Shown one piece after another: positions 1-9,251 of a stretch of DNA of 64,000 nucleotides. The first letter of the stretch is position 1. Each line of letters opens with the position of its first letter. Below the pieces are notes generated by a model. That model did not search any database, was not told the origin of the DNA, and saw nothing but the letters and a program-made list of their open reading frames with translations. Source of the DNA: Bradyrhizobium sp. 149 (lineage in GTDB: Bacteria; Pseudomonadota; Alphaproteobacteria; Rhizobiales; Xanthobacteraceae); assembly GCF_023073915.1 (NCBI RefSeq), contig NZ_JADPKK010000022.1, positions 1,736,001 to 1,800,000 of the forward strand, given 5' to 3'. The position numbers and the translations under genes were made by a program.

Positions 1-131
1 AGATTCGTCTGCGTGGGAATCGTTGCGTGCAGGCGTGCAACTTTCGAGAGGCCGGCGCGGTTTAGCCGAAGCTCAATAGGCGATAACGAAGCTGTTCCAC
101 GGGGGACAGTTCACCCGAGGGGTGCGACACA

Positions 132-2294
132 ATGCGTGACTGTTTGAACCACCGTGCAGGCTTTGACCGTGTCTTGATGACCGTCGCGGCGACCTTCCTC
201 ACGGTATCGGCCAGTTCGGCCCTGGCCCAGGATCAGGCGCGCAGCAGTGCTGCCGAGCTCGCGATCGAAGCCGCGATCCCGCGCCCCGAACCCGCAAACG
301 TCCCGCCCCCGACCGCATCCGACATCAAGCTCGACACCACCGCCACGGTTCAGGAGGCTGCAAAGGAGGCCGTGAAGACCGAAGCCGCGCCGGCTCCCGA
401 CAAGGTCGAAACCAAGCCTTCCGACGTCGCGGCGACGCCCGCCACCGCAGCGCTGAAGAGTGAGACCGCCAACACGGAACCTGCCGCGGCGCCCGCCGTC
501 GCAGCGACTCCGGCCGAGCCGCCGAAGGACGTCGCCAGGGAGCAGCCGGCCTCAGAGCCGGTGAAGGCCGCGAGCAACGTCCCCGCCGCCGACCAGCCGG
601 TCGCGGACAAGCTCAAGGACATCATCGGCACCAAGACCTCGCGCTATTTCGACCGCAAGAACGAGCGCGCGGCGATCGAGAAGTTCTACGGTGCACGCGA
701 CTTCGCGCCGGTGTGGACCCAGGGCGGCAGCCTGACCACTGCTGCCAGGGGCGTGATCGCACGGCTGAAGGATGCGGGGTCCGACGGTCTCAATCCCGCC
801 GATTACCCGCTGCCGGACTTCGCGGCCGCCCCGACACCCGATGCGCTCGCCGATGCCGAGCTCAAGCTCACCGCCAGCATGTTCGACTATGCCCGCCACG
901 CCCAGAGCGGCCGCATGCACTGGTCGCAGGTCAGCGGCGACATCCTCTATCCCGAGCATCCGGTTGATCCGAGCGAGGTGCTCGCCAAGGTCACGATCGC
1001 GGCGGACGCCTCCGCGGCGCTGGACAGCTACAATCCCCCGCAGAAGCTCTACAAGGAGCTGAAGGCAAAGCTCGCGGAGCTGCGCGGCCAGGGCAACGGC
1101 CCGGTGATCGAGATCGCCGACGGTCCGGCGCTGAAATACACCCCGGCCGGCAAGAAGCAGGCTGAAATCGTCGTTGAAGATCCGCGCGTACCGCAGCTGC
1201 GTGCCAAGCTCGGCATTGCCGAGAACGCCACCGACCCCCGCTATGACGCGGCGGTCGCCGAAGCAGTGCGCAAATTCCAGAACAGCGCCGAGCTCAAGGC
1301 GACCGGCATCCTCGACGACAAGACGGTCAAGGCGATCAACACCCCGAAGCGCGACAAGCAGATCGACGTGGTGCTGGTGAACATGGAGCGCTGGCGCTGG
1401 CTGCCGCGCGACCTGGGCGTGCCCTCGCTGGGCGATGCCTATGTCATCCTCAACATTCCCGACTACACGCTGAAGGTGATGCAGCGCGGCCAGCAGGTCT
1501 GGACCACCCGCGTCGTCACCGGCAAGCCGGGTACGCATGCGACCCCGCTGCTCACCGAGACGATGAAGTACATCACCGTCAATCCGACCTGGAACGTGCC
1601 GCCGTCGATCGTCTACAACGAATATTTGCCGGCGCTTCAGCAGGACCCGACCGTGCTGCAGCGCATGGGCCTCAAGCTCGAACAGAACCGCGATGGCTCC
1701 GTGCACATCTCGCAGCCGCCCGGTGAAGCCAACGCGCTCGGCCGCATCCGCTTCAACTTCCCCAACAAGTTCCTGGTCTATCAGCACGACACACCGGACA
1801 AGAACCTGTTCGCCCGGGACGAACGCGCCTTCAGCCATGGCTGCATGCGCGTGCAGAACCCGGATCAGTACGCCTCGGTCCTGCTCAACATCGCGATGCC
1901 GAACGAGAAGTACACGCCGGAGCGCGTGCGCAGCATGTACGGCAAGAGCGAGATCGACCTGAAATTCCCGACTCCGATCCCGGTCAACATCACCTATCAG
2001 ACCGCGTTCGTGGATGATGGCGGCAAGCTGCAATTCCGCAAGGACGTCTATGGCCGCGACGCGACCATGATCAACATCCTGAAGAACAGCCGCGGCAAGG
2101 ATCTCGAGAACGTCGTGGCGCACTCCCAGCCGAGCTATTCGCGCCCGGCAACGACGCTGCCGAACGGCGTGTTGGCGGCCAATAATGGCGGCTCGTCCGG
2201 CCCCAATTTCTTCGAGCGGTTATTCGGAGCCCCGACCCCGCCGCCGGCTCCGGTCGGACGCCGTCCGCAGCAGCAGCGGGTGTTCACCCGCTGA
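132..2294 (+). CDS. L,D-transpeptidase (YcbB/LdtD-like) with peptidoglycan-binding domain
   Basis: Periplasmic enzyme expected to form 3-3 peptidoglycan crosslinks or attach proteins to peptidoglycan. The 720-residue product starts with a signal peptide ending near ALAQ (residue 33), followed by a long Ala/Pro/Lys-rich linker to about residue 160. A scaffold region comes next, then a peptidoglycan_binding_1 domain (about 353-405) and a YkuD catalytic domain (about 430-600). The catalytic motif SHGCMR is at 568-573, with Cys571 as the expected nucleophile. A short Pro/Gln-rich tail follows. The start is preceded by a GAGGGG ribosome site about 10 bases upstream. This large architecture is the YcbB type rather than the small ErfK type. 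It lies just upstream of another envelope protein gene on the same strand, separated by a hairpin. Family assignment is secure; the substrate preference is inferred. Confidence 0.93.
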   Translation: MRDCLNHRAGFDRVLMTVAATFLTVSASSALAQDQARSSAAELAIEAAIPRPEPANVPPPTASDIKLDTTATVQEAAKEAVKTEAAPAPDKVETKPSDVAATPATAALKSETANTEPAAAPAVAATPAEPPKDVAREQPASEPVKAASNVPAADQPVADKLKDIIGTKTSRYFDRKNERAAIEKFYGARDFAPVWTQGGSLTTAARGVIARLKDAGSDGLNPADYPLPDFAAAPTPDALADAELKLTASMFDYARHAQSGRMHWSQVSGDILYPEHPVDPSEVLAKVTIAADASAALDSYNPPQKLYKELKAKLAELRGQGNGPVIEIADGPALKYTPAGKKQAEIVVEDPRVPQLRAKLGIAENATDPRYDAAVAEAVRKFQNSAELKATGILDDKTVKAINTPKRDKQIDVVLVNMERWRWLPRDLGVPSLGDAYVILNIPDYTLKVMQRGQQVWTTRVVTGKPGTHATPLLTETMKYITVNPTWNVPPSIVYNEYLPALQQDPTVLQRMGLKLEQNRDGSVHISQPPGEANALGRIRFNFPNKFLVYQHDTPDKNLFARDERAFSHGCMRVQNPDQYASVLLNIAMPNEKYTPERVRSMYGKSEIDLKFPTPIPVNITYQTAFVDDGGKLQFRKDVYGRDATMINILKNSRGKDLENVVAHSQPSYSRPATTLPNGVLAANNGGSSGPNFFERLFGAPTPPPAPVGRRPQQQRVFTR

Positions 2295-2342
2295 GCCAGA
2301 CCGCATCCGGCGCCTGATTTCCTGAAATTCATCAATAAAATC

Positions 2343-2371
2343 AGCGACCTCATCTTCTGGATGGGGTCGCT
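2343..2371 (+). terminator. Hairpin downstream of the L,D-transpeptidase gene
   Basis: A 12-bp stem (AGCGACCTCATC paired with GATGGGGTCGCT, one G:T wobble) encloses a 5-base loop, about 50 bases after the stop codon. No uridine run follows, so it may end transcription weakly or only stabilise the 3' end. Confidence 0.5.
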
Positions 2372-2571
2372 TAACGTTAACCATTCTCCACCTGACCTCG
2401 GGCAGCGGGCGTTTTTTTGCCACACTCACCCGGTTAGGATTGTAGTCTGACTTGGTTTGGGGGCGGGAAGGTCAACCTCGAATTAACCTTCTCGCTTTAA
2501 CAAAGCGTTCATCCTCTTTCGCGCGCTAACGGGGTTAGCGGGAGAGTCCATTTTGAACGCTCGTCGACTGG

Positions 2572-4206
2572 GTGGGCTCTAACGTGCTGACTGGTATCGC
2601 ACGCAAATTCGCTGTGCTGTCGTTGTCCCATGCGGGAGTGAAGGCCGGATCACGGATCGGCCTCGCTGGCGTATTGCTGCTTGCTGCCGCAGGTTCGGTT
2701 CATAACGCCGCCGCGCTCAACGAGACCAAGACGCTCTCCTTCCACCACACCCATTCCGGCGAAGACCTCACCGTCACCTTCAAGCGCGACGGGCGCTACG
2801 ACGAAGCAGCGCTGAAGCAGCTCAACCATTTCCTGCGCGATTGGCGCAGCCAGGACGAGACGGTCATGGACCGTCACCTGTTCGATATCCTCTGGGAAGT
2901 CTACCGGGACGTCGACGGCAAGCAGCCGATCCAGATCATCTCCGCCTACCGCTCGCCCGCCACCAACTCCATGCTCCGCCGCCGCTCCTCCGGCGTGGCG
3001 CGCTTCAGCCAGCACATGCTGGGGCACGCGATGGACTTCTACATCCCGAACGTGCCGCTGGAGCAAATCCGCTTCGCCGGCCTGCGCCTCCAGCGCGGCG
3101 GCGTCGGCTTCTATCCGACCTCCGGCTCGCCCTTCGTGCATCTGGACACCGGCAGCATCCGGCACTGGCCGCGCATGACGCATGACCAGCTCGCCCGCGT
3201 CTTCCCGGACGGCCGCACTGTTCATGTTCCCACCGACGGCACGCCGCTGAAGGGTTATGAACTCGCCAAGGCCGAGATCGAGCGGCGCGGCAGCGGCGAC
3301 GATTCCGGCAGCAAGCCGAACTTCTTCGCCGCCCTGTTCAAGGGCAAGTCGGCTCCGGCCGCCACGAGCAACGACGAGGATGAGGAGGGCGCGCCCGCCG
3401 CGACGGCAAAGGCGGCTGCGCCGACCGTGGTCGCCGCCGCGACCAAGCCGGCCGATCCGGTACCGACGCCGCGCGCCAAGCCGTCGATCGCCGCGACGTT
3501 CCAGCTCGCTTCGGCCGATGCGCAGCTCGTTGCGCCGCCCAAGCCGAAGCCGGCGCCCGTGGCTGACAAGCCGGCCGCCGGCAAATCTGCTGACGCAAAG
3601 CCCGAGACCCCCGCCGACATCATCAATGCCCGTGGCTTCTGGGATGCCCCGGCTACGCCGCAGCAGGCGAGCCCGGCCCAAATTGCCGCACTGAAGGCAC
3701 GGCAGGCACTTGCCGCCGCCACCGATCCGCAAGCAACTGCGAGCGTTTCCAGCGCCGCCTATCAGGCGCTGGCCTACGCGCCGGCGTCCGCCTCCCCGGT
3801 CGACCGCGCCAACGTCGTCGCCGCCTCCGCGCCGATCCCGCGCTCCGCCCGGCCCGCCTCCGCCTCGCGCAACCTTGCGCCCGCGACCGAGATCAACTCC
3901 GTGGTCGGCAAGCGCGTCGATGGCATGGTCGCGACCGCGACCCGGCTCTCCGCAGCCAAGGGCGAAAGCATCTGGCTCAAGATCGTGATGCTGTCGCCGA
4001 GCGCCAGCCGCGCGATGTCTGTCACGCTGATGGGCGAGCTCGACACGGCTGCGATGCGCGCCTACTTCGTCAAGCCGCAGTCCGTGATCGCCATGGGCTT
4101 TGCCGACGATCCGATGCAAGGCCTGTCCTGCGACAGTTTCTCGGGCACCGCGACCGCCAAGCTCGAGACGACATCCTTCGTCATGCGCACCGCCGCGTTG
4201 CGCTGA
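2572..4206 (+). CDS. DUF882 (YcbK-like, M15 peptidase fold) envelope protein
   Basis: Predicted exported peptidase-like protein acting on peptidoglycan; members of this family resemble zinc D,D/L,D-carboxypeptidases. Visible features are an N-terminal hydrophobic segment (about 25-48), then the DUF882 core (about 50-215). That core carries the metal-site pattern with His148, His152, Asp155 and a second motif FVHLD with His190. The C-terminal 300 residues are an Ala/Pro/Lys-rich low-complexity region ending in a short conserved domain. The only in-frame start near the N-terminus is GTG at 2572, without a ribosome site. A good GGGAGAG site instead precedes a TTG at 2554 in a different frame (see findings), so the exact N-terminus is uncertain. 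Its position after the transpeptidase suggests a shared envelope role; that is inference. Confidence 0.88.
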   Translation: MGSNVLTGIARKFAVLSLSHAGVKAGSRIGLAGVLLLAAAGSVHNAAALNETKTLSFHHTHSGEDLTVTFKRDGRYDEAALKQLNHFLRDWRSQDETVMDRHLFDILWEVYRDVDGKQPIQIISAYRSPATNSMLRRRSSGVARFSQHMLGHAMDFYIPNVPLEQIRFAGLRLQRGGVGFYPTSGSPFVHLDTGSIRHWPRMTHDQLARVFPDGRTVHVPTDGTPLKGYELAKAEIERRGSGDDSGSKPNFFAALFKGKSAPAATSNDEDEEGAPAATAKAAAPTVVAAATKPADPVPTPRAKPSIAATFQLASADAQLVAPPKPKPAPVADKPAAGKSADAKPETPADIINARGFWDAPATPQQASPAQIAALKARQALAAATDPQATASVSSAAYQALAYAPASASPVDRANVVAASAPIPRSARPASASRNLAPATEINSVVGKRVDGMVATATRLSAAKGESIWLKIVMLSPSASRAMSVTLMGELDTAAMRAYFVKPQSVIAMGFADDPMQGLSCDSFSGTATAKLETTSFVMRTAALR

Positions 4207-4257
4207 GAGCCCGAGGCCGGCAAGCGCCGCCCTCATTCTCGTTCCAGCTCGTAGCAA

Positions 4258-6024
4258 TTATGCCGGCAGACCCGCCCTGATAAGGCCGGCTTCGTGGCGC
4301 TGACGATCGATTTCGCGCTTGTAGTGCAGGGTTGCAAGATGCGCTGCCACCGAAAACCCTGGCTCGCGTTTCAGAACCTCAGCGGCGTGAGCGCCAGCCG
4401 CGACGGCATTACACATCTGCGCGAAGGTCGCGGCAAGGAACGCGTGATGGGTATAGTCCGGTCGCGTGATCCTCGAAAATGCCTCAACAGCATCGGCGTA
4501 TTTCTCAGCACAATAATAAGCGCGACCGAGATGGCTCCAGAATCGCTCAGGGTGATGAGGGTTGAGGCGCATCGCCTTCCTGATCCAGTCGATGCCCTCT
4601 TCAGGCAGGCCCAGCCAGGTCAGGAGCTCTCCCTGCTGCACGACGATCAGATCGTAGTTCGGGTTGAGGGCCAGCGCGCGCTCCTGATGATAGGTGGCTT
4701 TTCCATAATCGTGGCGTGTCAGATTGAGCGCGGCGAGGATGCGGTGCACATCCGCATCATTGTCGTCGAGTGACAGCGCGATCTCGAGTTCAGAAGCCAC
4801 CTGCTCGAAGGTCGCGTCGCGATCAGCGCACCAGCCGTAGATCCAGCACTGGCCTAGCACACAAGCCTTCCAGGCGTGAGCGTGGGCGTAGTTCGGATCC
4901 ATCGCCAGCGCCCGGTTGAGCAGTATCTGCGCCTGCGTGTTGTCCTCGCGTGTTGACCGATGATGCAGGAGCTTTGCAGCCAGCACGCATTCGTAGGCCC
5001 GCATGTTCTCCGTCGGCTTGCGCTTGGTGCGGTCATGCGCCGCCGCTTCCACGCGGCCAGGCAACGTGGCGACGATTGCGCGGGTCATCTCGTCCTGGAT
5101 CGCGAAGATATCCTGTAGCTCGCGATCGTAGCGTTCGGCCCAGATATGGCGGTCGGTTTCGGCGTCGATTAGCTGCACGGTGACGCGGACGCGGCCCCCG
5201 GCTTTCCGCACGCTGCCCTCGATGACATAATCGACTCCGAACTCACGGCCGATGTCCTGGACCTTTACGGCCTTGCCTTTGTAGACGAAGGTCGAGTTTC
5301 GGGAGATGACGAGCAGCTCGTGGAAGCGTGAGAGCTCGGTGATGATGTCTTCCGTCAGACCGTCAGCGAAGAACTCCTGTTCCGGGTCGCCGCTCATGTT
5401 GGCAAACGGCAGCACGGCGATGGATGGCTTCTTTGAGACGATCGATGACGTGGCAGCAACCTTCATCGCATCGGGCAGGCTTGCAGGCCCCTCCGCCAGC
5501 CGAATGCGGAAGACGCGGATCGGGCGGGCGATATTCTTGACGTTCTGCTCGCCTAAATCGTCGAATTGAACTCCGTCCAGCCGATCGCCGACCTGATCGC
5601 GCACCGCGCCTGAAACGCAAATTCCTCCAGGCTCGGCGAGCGCCTCCAGTCGCGCCGCGACGTTGACCCCGTCACCAAAAATGTCGTTTTGATCGACGAT
5701 CACATCGCCCAGATTGATGCCAATGCGGAATTGTATCCATCGGGGCGGCGGGACATCAGCATTGCGGCGCGCCATGCGGCGCTGAACCTCGGTGGCACAT
5801 AGCACGGCGTCAACGACGCTGTGGAATTCGGCGAGCATGCCGTCCCCCGTCGTCTTGATGATGATGCCGCGATTTTTGGAAATGGCCGGATCGATGAGCT
5901 CGACCCGATGGGTCTTGAGGCGCGCGAGCGTGCCTGCCTCGTCGACCTCCATGAGCCGGCTAAAGCCGACCATATCGGCAGCGAGGACCGCAGCGAGCCT
6001 GCGCTCTGGTCCCGGCACATCCAT
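4258..6024 (-). CDS. Class III adenylate/guanylate cyclase with TolB-like and TPR domains
   Basis: Makes cyclic AMP (or GMP) from the nucleoside triphosphate. The N-terminal cyclase homology domain (about 8-175) keeps both metal aspartates (Asp17 in AADMVGF and Asp61 in TTGDG) and the transition-state pair Asn121/Arg125 in GDGVNVAARLE, so it should be active. It is followed by a TolB-like region (about 195-310, starting PSIAVLPFANMS) and tetratricopeptide-type repeats to the C-terminus (about 340-560). No membrane segment is evident, so it is probably cytoplasmic. This domain order is widespread and multicopy in rhizobia, where the ligand sensed by the C-terminal part is generally unknown. 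It converges on the DUF882 gene with 51 bases between stop codons. Substrate base preference cannot be read with confidence. Confidence 0.92.
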   Translation of the reverse strand: MDVPGPERRLAAVLAADMVGFSRLMEVDEAGTLARLKTHRVELIDPAISKNRGIIIKTTGDGMLAEFHSVVDAVLCATEVQRRMARRNADVPPPRWIQFRIGINLGDVIVDQNDIFGDGVNVAARLEALAEPGGICVSGAVRDQVGDRLDGVQFDDLGEQNVKNIARPIRVFRIRLAEGPASLPDAMKVAATSSIVSKKPSIAVLPFANMSGDPEQEFFADGLTEDIITELSRFHELLVISRNSTFVYKGKAVKVQDIGREFGVDYVIEGSVRKAGGRVRVTVQLIDAETDRHIWAERYDRELQDIFAIQDEMTRAIVATLPGRVEAAAHDRTKRKPTENMRAYECVLAAKLLHHRSTREDNTQAQILLNRALAMDPNYAHAHAWKACVLGQCWIYGWCADRDATFEQVASELEIALSLDDNDADVHRILAALNLTRHDYGKATYHQERALALNPNYDLIVVQQGELLTWLGLPEEGIDWIRKAMRLNPHHPERFWSHLGRAYYCAEKYADAVEAFSRITRPDYTHHAFLAATFAQMCNAVAAGAHAAEVLKREPGFSVAAHLATLHYKREIDRQRHEAGLIRAGLPA

Positions 6025-6112
6025 CGCTCGGTCCCTTCACCGAGCACCTTAGCAGACGACGAGGCATTTCCCAAGCCGGATGGGCCTGCAGCCGGCCTTC
6101 GGGGAAGATACC

Positions 6113-6385
6113 TCAGATCATCCCCAGGGCTTGCATGTAGGTCTCGAGGATCGTCTCGGCCTCGGCGCGCTCGTTCGGGTCCTGCTTGCGCATGCGCACG
6201 ATGGTGCGCAGCGCCTTGACGTCGTAGCCGTTGCCCTTGGCCTCGGCGAAGACGTCGCGGATGTCGTCGGAGATCGCCTTCTTCTCTTCCTCCAGCCGCT
6301 CGATGCGCTCGATGATGGACTTGAGCTGGTCCTTGGCAAATTTCGTCGCGGGCTCGTCGTCGCGAACGGCGGCGGAGGTGGCCAT
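6113..6385 (-). CDS. gapR: GapR-family DNA-binding protein (DUF2312)
   Basis: Small nucleoid-associated protein; the Caulobacter homologue encircles overtwisted AT-rich DNA ahead of replication forks and RNA polymerase. The 90-residue product is nearly all helical and charged, with the family pattern FAKDQLKSIIERIERLEEEK followed by GNGYDVKALRTIVRMRKQD. The ATG at 6385 is preceded by GGGAG at about 8 bases. An open frame extends 44 codons further upstream, but that extension is not family-like, so the shorter start was chosen. It is monocistronic, next to another small conserved gene (DUF1244). Assignment by recognised sequence pattern is strong. Confidence 0.93.
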   Translation of the reverse strand: MATSAAVRDDEPATKFAKDQLKSIIERIERLEEEKKAISDDIRDVFAEAKGNGYDVKALRTIVRMRKQDPNERAEAETILETYMQALGMI

Positions 6386-6594
6386 CTTGGTACTCCCAAT
6401 GGAACTGGCAAAACGAGGTGACGCCGGTATGTCACCGCGCGTGCTGGTTAGACCCTTAGGGTTCGTACCTCTCGCGTTCAAGGCAGCATCGCGCTCGTCC
6501 ACAGCGCGCCCACACATTCCTGCGGCGCGTCGAAGAAAGCTGTTGTGTGATGCGACTCAAGGGGCACCGCACAGCAAGCTGCCGGCAAGGCCGT

Positions 6595-6897
6595 TCAGTG
6601 CCCGGGATGAACCTTCTTCATGGCATCGAGCTGCTCGGGCGTGGCCGCGCCCTGGTATTTCGACTTCCAGGTCTCGTAGGGCATGCCGTAGACGGCTTCC
6701 CGGCTCTCGTCCTTGCTCAAGGGAACGCCTTTGGCGTCGGCGGCGTCCTTGAGCCAGTTGGACAGGCAGTTGCGGCAGAAACCAGCGAGATTCATCAGGT
6801 CGATGTTCTGGACGTCCGTCCGCGTCTTCAAATGGTCGAGCAGGCGCCGGAAAGCGGCAGCCTCGAGTTCCGTTCTGGTTTTGTCGTCGATTGCCAT
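6595..6897 (-). CDS. DUF1244 family protein
   Basis: 100-residue conserved protein of unknown biochemical role, common in proteobacteria. The family signature is clear: an N-terminal helix TELEAAAFRRLLDHL, the segment DLMNLAGFCRNCLSNWL with two closely spaced cysteines, and the closing GMPYETWKSKYQ. It has no signal peptide or membrane segment, so it is likely cytoplasmic. It is followed downstream by a 209-base gap and then gapR on the same strand; whether they are co-transcribed is unclear. The family name gives no function and none is claimed. Confidence 0.9.
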   Translation of the reverse strand: MAIDDKTRTELEAAAFRRLLDHLKTRTDVQNIDLMNLAGFCRNCLSNWLKDAADAKGVPLSKDESREAVYGMPYETWKSKYQGAATPEQLDAMKKVHPGH

Positions 6898-7076
6898 GGC
6901 TGGATCCCTCGGCTTACGAAATTGGCTCTGACCCCGATGGGGTCACCCTTACGAGATCAGGTGGGGCGTGTCACAGATTTTGCCATATCGCGGCGCAAAC
7001 GGGCGCGAAGCCGGCTTTGGGGCAGTTCCCGGGCCCAACGCCAAATCGTCAATGATCTGATATAGCTTCCGCGACA

Positions 7077-7670
7077 ATGATCGCCGAATCTCCCCGCTCC
7101 CCCCTCTGCCTGCTCGCCCGGTTGGTCCCGGTGCTGGTGGTTGGCCTGCTGTGCTTCTGGGCCAGCCCGGCCTCCGCCGATTTCCGGCTCTGCAACAACA
7201 CATCGAGCCGGGTCGGCATCGCGCTCGGCTACAAGGATGCCGAGGGCTGGACCACCGAGGGTTGGTGGAACATCTCGTCCCGTTCCTGCGAGACGCTGCT
7301 GCGCGGAACGCTGGTCGCCCGCTTCTACTACATCTACGCCATCGACTATGACCGCGGCGGCGAATGGTCGGGCCAGGCCTTCATGTGCTCGCGCGACAAG
7401 GAGTTCACCATCCGCGGCACCGAGGATTGCCTCGCGCGCGGCTATGACCGGACCGGCTATTTCGAGGTCGATACCGGCGAGCAGCGGGCCTGGACGGTGC
7501 AGCTCACCGACGCCAACGAGCAGCCGTCAAAGCAGCAGCGCGTGCCGGGCATGCCCGGCCCCGTCGGTCCGGGGGTTCCGGGTTTGCCCAATGGCCCGCC
7601 CGGTGGTACGCCCCCCGCCGCGCCTGGCCTCTCGCCAGCTCCCTCGCCCCCGTCTGGAAATAAGCCATGA
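7077..7670 (+). CDS. DUF1036 exported protein
   Basis: 197-residue predicted exported protein of unknown function. A signal peptide or N-terminal anchor (about 12-36, ending ASA) precedes a DUF1036 domain (about 38-140) with conserved CNNTSSRVGIALGYKD, the tryptophan-rich GWTTEGWW segment, and four or more cysteines (CNN, SCET, CSRD, DCLA) suggesting disulfides. The C-terminus is a Gly/Pro-rich tail. Its stop codon overlaps the start of the pyruvate kinase gene (ATGA at 7667-7670), so the two genes are probably translationally coupled. The linkage to a glycolytic enzyme has no obvious functional explanation. Confidence 0.88.
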   Translation: MIAESPRSPLCLLARLVPVLVVGLLCFWASPASADFRLCNNTSSRVGIALGYKDAEGWTTEGWWNISSRSCETLLRGTLVARFYYIYAIDYDRGGEWSGQAFMCSRDKEFTIRGTEDCLARGYDRTGYFEVDTGEQRAWTVQLTDANEQPSKQQRVPGMPGPVGPGVPGLPNGPPGGTPPAAPGLSPAPSPPSGNKP

Positions 7671-9103
7671 GGCGTCTTCGCCGTATCAAGATACTCGCGA
7701 CCCTGGGCCCCGCCTCTTCGGACCTCGCGATGATCCGCCGCCTGTTCGAGGCCGGCGCCGACCTGTTCCGCATCAACATGAGCCACACCCCGCATGACAA
7801 GATGCGGGAACTGGTGGCAACGATTCGCAATGTCGAGAGCAGCTACGGCCGGCCGATCGGCATTCTGGTCGATCTCCAGGGGCCGAAGCTCCGGCTCGGC
7901 GCCTTCGCCGAAGGCGCGGTCCAGCTCCAGAACGGCCAGACCTTCACGCTGGATTCCGACAAAGCGCCGGGCGACACCACCCGCGTCCAGCTCCCGCATC
8001 CGGAGATCCTGGCCGCGCTGCGGCCGGGCCATTCGCTGCTGCTCGACGACGGCAAGGTGCGGCTGATCGCCGAGGAGACCACGAAGGAGCACGCGGTGAC
8101 CCGCGTCGTGGTCGGCGGCCGGATGTCCGACCGCAAGGGCGTCAGCCTGCCCGACACCGACCTGCCAGTCTCGGCGATGACGCCGAAGGACCGCGCCGAC
8201 CTCGAGGCGGCGCTGGTCACCGGTGTCGACTGGATCGCGCTGTCCTTTGTGCAGCGCGCCGACGACGTGATCGAGGCCAAGAAGATGATCCGCGGCCGCG
8301 CCGCGGTGATGGCCAAGATCGAAAAGCCGCAGGCGATCGATCGCCTCGCCGACATCATCGACGCCTCCGACGCCCTGATGGTGGCGCGCGGCGACCTCGG
8401 CGTCGAACTGCCGCTGGAACGCGTGCCGAGTCTGCAGAAGCAGATGACGCGCATGGCGCGGCGGGCCGGCAAGCCGGTGGTGATCGCGACCCAGATGCTG
8501 GAATCGATGATCCAGTCGCCGGTGCCGACCCGCGCCGAAGTCTCAGACGTCGCCACCGCCGTCTACGAAGGCGCCGACGCCATCATGCTGTCGGCGGAAT
8601 CGGCGGCCGGCAAATTCCCCGTCGAGGCCGTCTCGACCATGAACCGCATCGGCGAGGAGGTCGAGCGCGACCCGATCTATCGCTCCGTCATCACCGCGCA
8701 GCGCCCCGCTCCGGAATCCACCGCCGGCGATGCCATCGCGGACGCCGCGCGGCAGATCGCCGAAACGCTCGACCTTCCGGCCCTGATCTGCTGGACCAGC
8801 TCGGGATCGACCGCCGTGCGCGTGGCGCGCGAGCGGCCGAAGCCGCCGATCGTGGCGATCACGCCGAACGTCGCGGCGGGCCGCCGGCTGTCGGTCGTCT
8901 GGGGCGTCCATTGCGTGGTGGCGGACGATGCGCGCGACCAGGACGACATGGTGAGCCGCGCCGGCCAGATCGCATTCCGGGACGGCTTCGTCCGGGCCGG
9001 CCAGCGCGTGATCATCGTCGCCGGCGTGCCGCTCGGGATCCCCGGCACCACCAACATGGTGCGCATCGCCTCGGTCGGCCCCGAGGGCGAAGCGAATATC
9101 TAG
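7667..9103 (+). CDS. pyk: Pyruvate kinase
   Basis: Converts phosphoenolpyruvate and ADP to pyruvate and ATP, the last step of glycolysis. At 478 residues it has the usual length. The N-terminus RRIKILATLGPASSD and RINMSH are typical, the barrel carries KGVSLPD, and the active-site signature is AVMAKIEKPQAI followed by the ARGDLGVELP segment. The catalytic lysine lies in the MAKIEKP motif. A C-terminal allosteric domain is present. The start codon overlaps the stop of the upstream DUF1036 gene (ATGA), supporting one transcript. Assignment is secure. Confidence 0.97.
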   Translation: MRRLRRIKILATLGPASSDLAMIRRLFEAGADLFRINMSHTPHDKMRELVATIRNVESSYGRPIGILVDLQGPKLRLGAFAEGAVQLQNGQTFTLDSDKAPGDTTRVQLPHPEILAALRPGHSLLLDDGKVRLIAEETTKEHAVTRVVVGGRMSDRKGVSLPDTDLPVSAMTPKDRADLEAALVTGVDWIALSFVQRADDVIEAKKMIRGRAAVMAKIEKPQAIDRLADIIDASDALMVARGDLGVELPLERVPSLQKQMTRMARRAGKPVVIATQMLESMIQSPVPTRAEVSDVATAVYEGADAIMLSAESAAGKFPVEAVSTMNRIGEEVERDPIYRSVITAQRPAPESTAGDAIADAARQIAETLDLPALICWTSSGSTAVRVARERPKPPIVAITPNVAAGRRLSVVWGVHCVVADDARDQDDMVSRAGQIAFRDGFVRAGQRVIIVAGVPLGIPGTTNMVRIASVGPEGEANI

Positions 9104-9251
9104 CTCCGCCGGCACGCGGCAAACAAAAAGTCGAAAACAACCCCATGCACAGTAGCCGGCTGGTCCGGCGAATGCGCTGAGGTTTCTCGAAAAGGCGAGC
9201 TCAAGCAACGGCCTGGGCGGGATCAGGCCCCACGTCGATCAGGCGGGCGTT

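Noticed and set aside
552..2123. Long open frame antisense to the L,D-transpeptidase gene (about 520 codons, minus strand)
   Set aside because: Mirror of a high-GC coding gene; its translation has no recognisable family and the plus strand has a clear signal peptide and catalytic motif.
2650..4257. Long minus-strand frame opposite the DUF882 gene
   Set aside because: Gly/Arg-rich translation without domain pattern; the plus strand encodes a clear DUF882 core.
4258..4300. Possible hairpin at the end of the cyclase gene
   Set aside because: The GCCGGC / GCCGGC pairing overlaps the stop codon and coding end, so a terminator role is not convincing.
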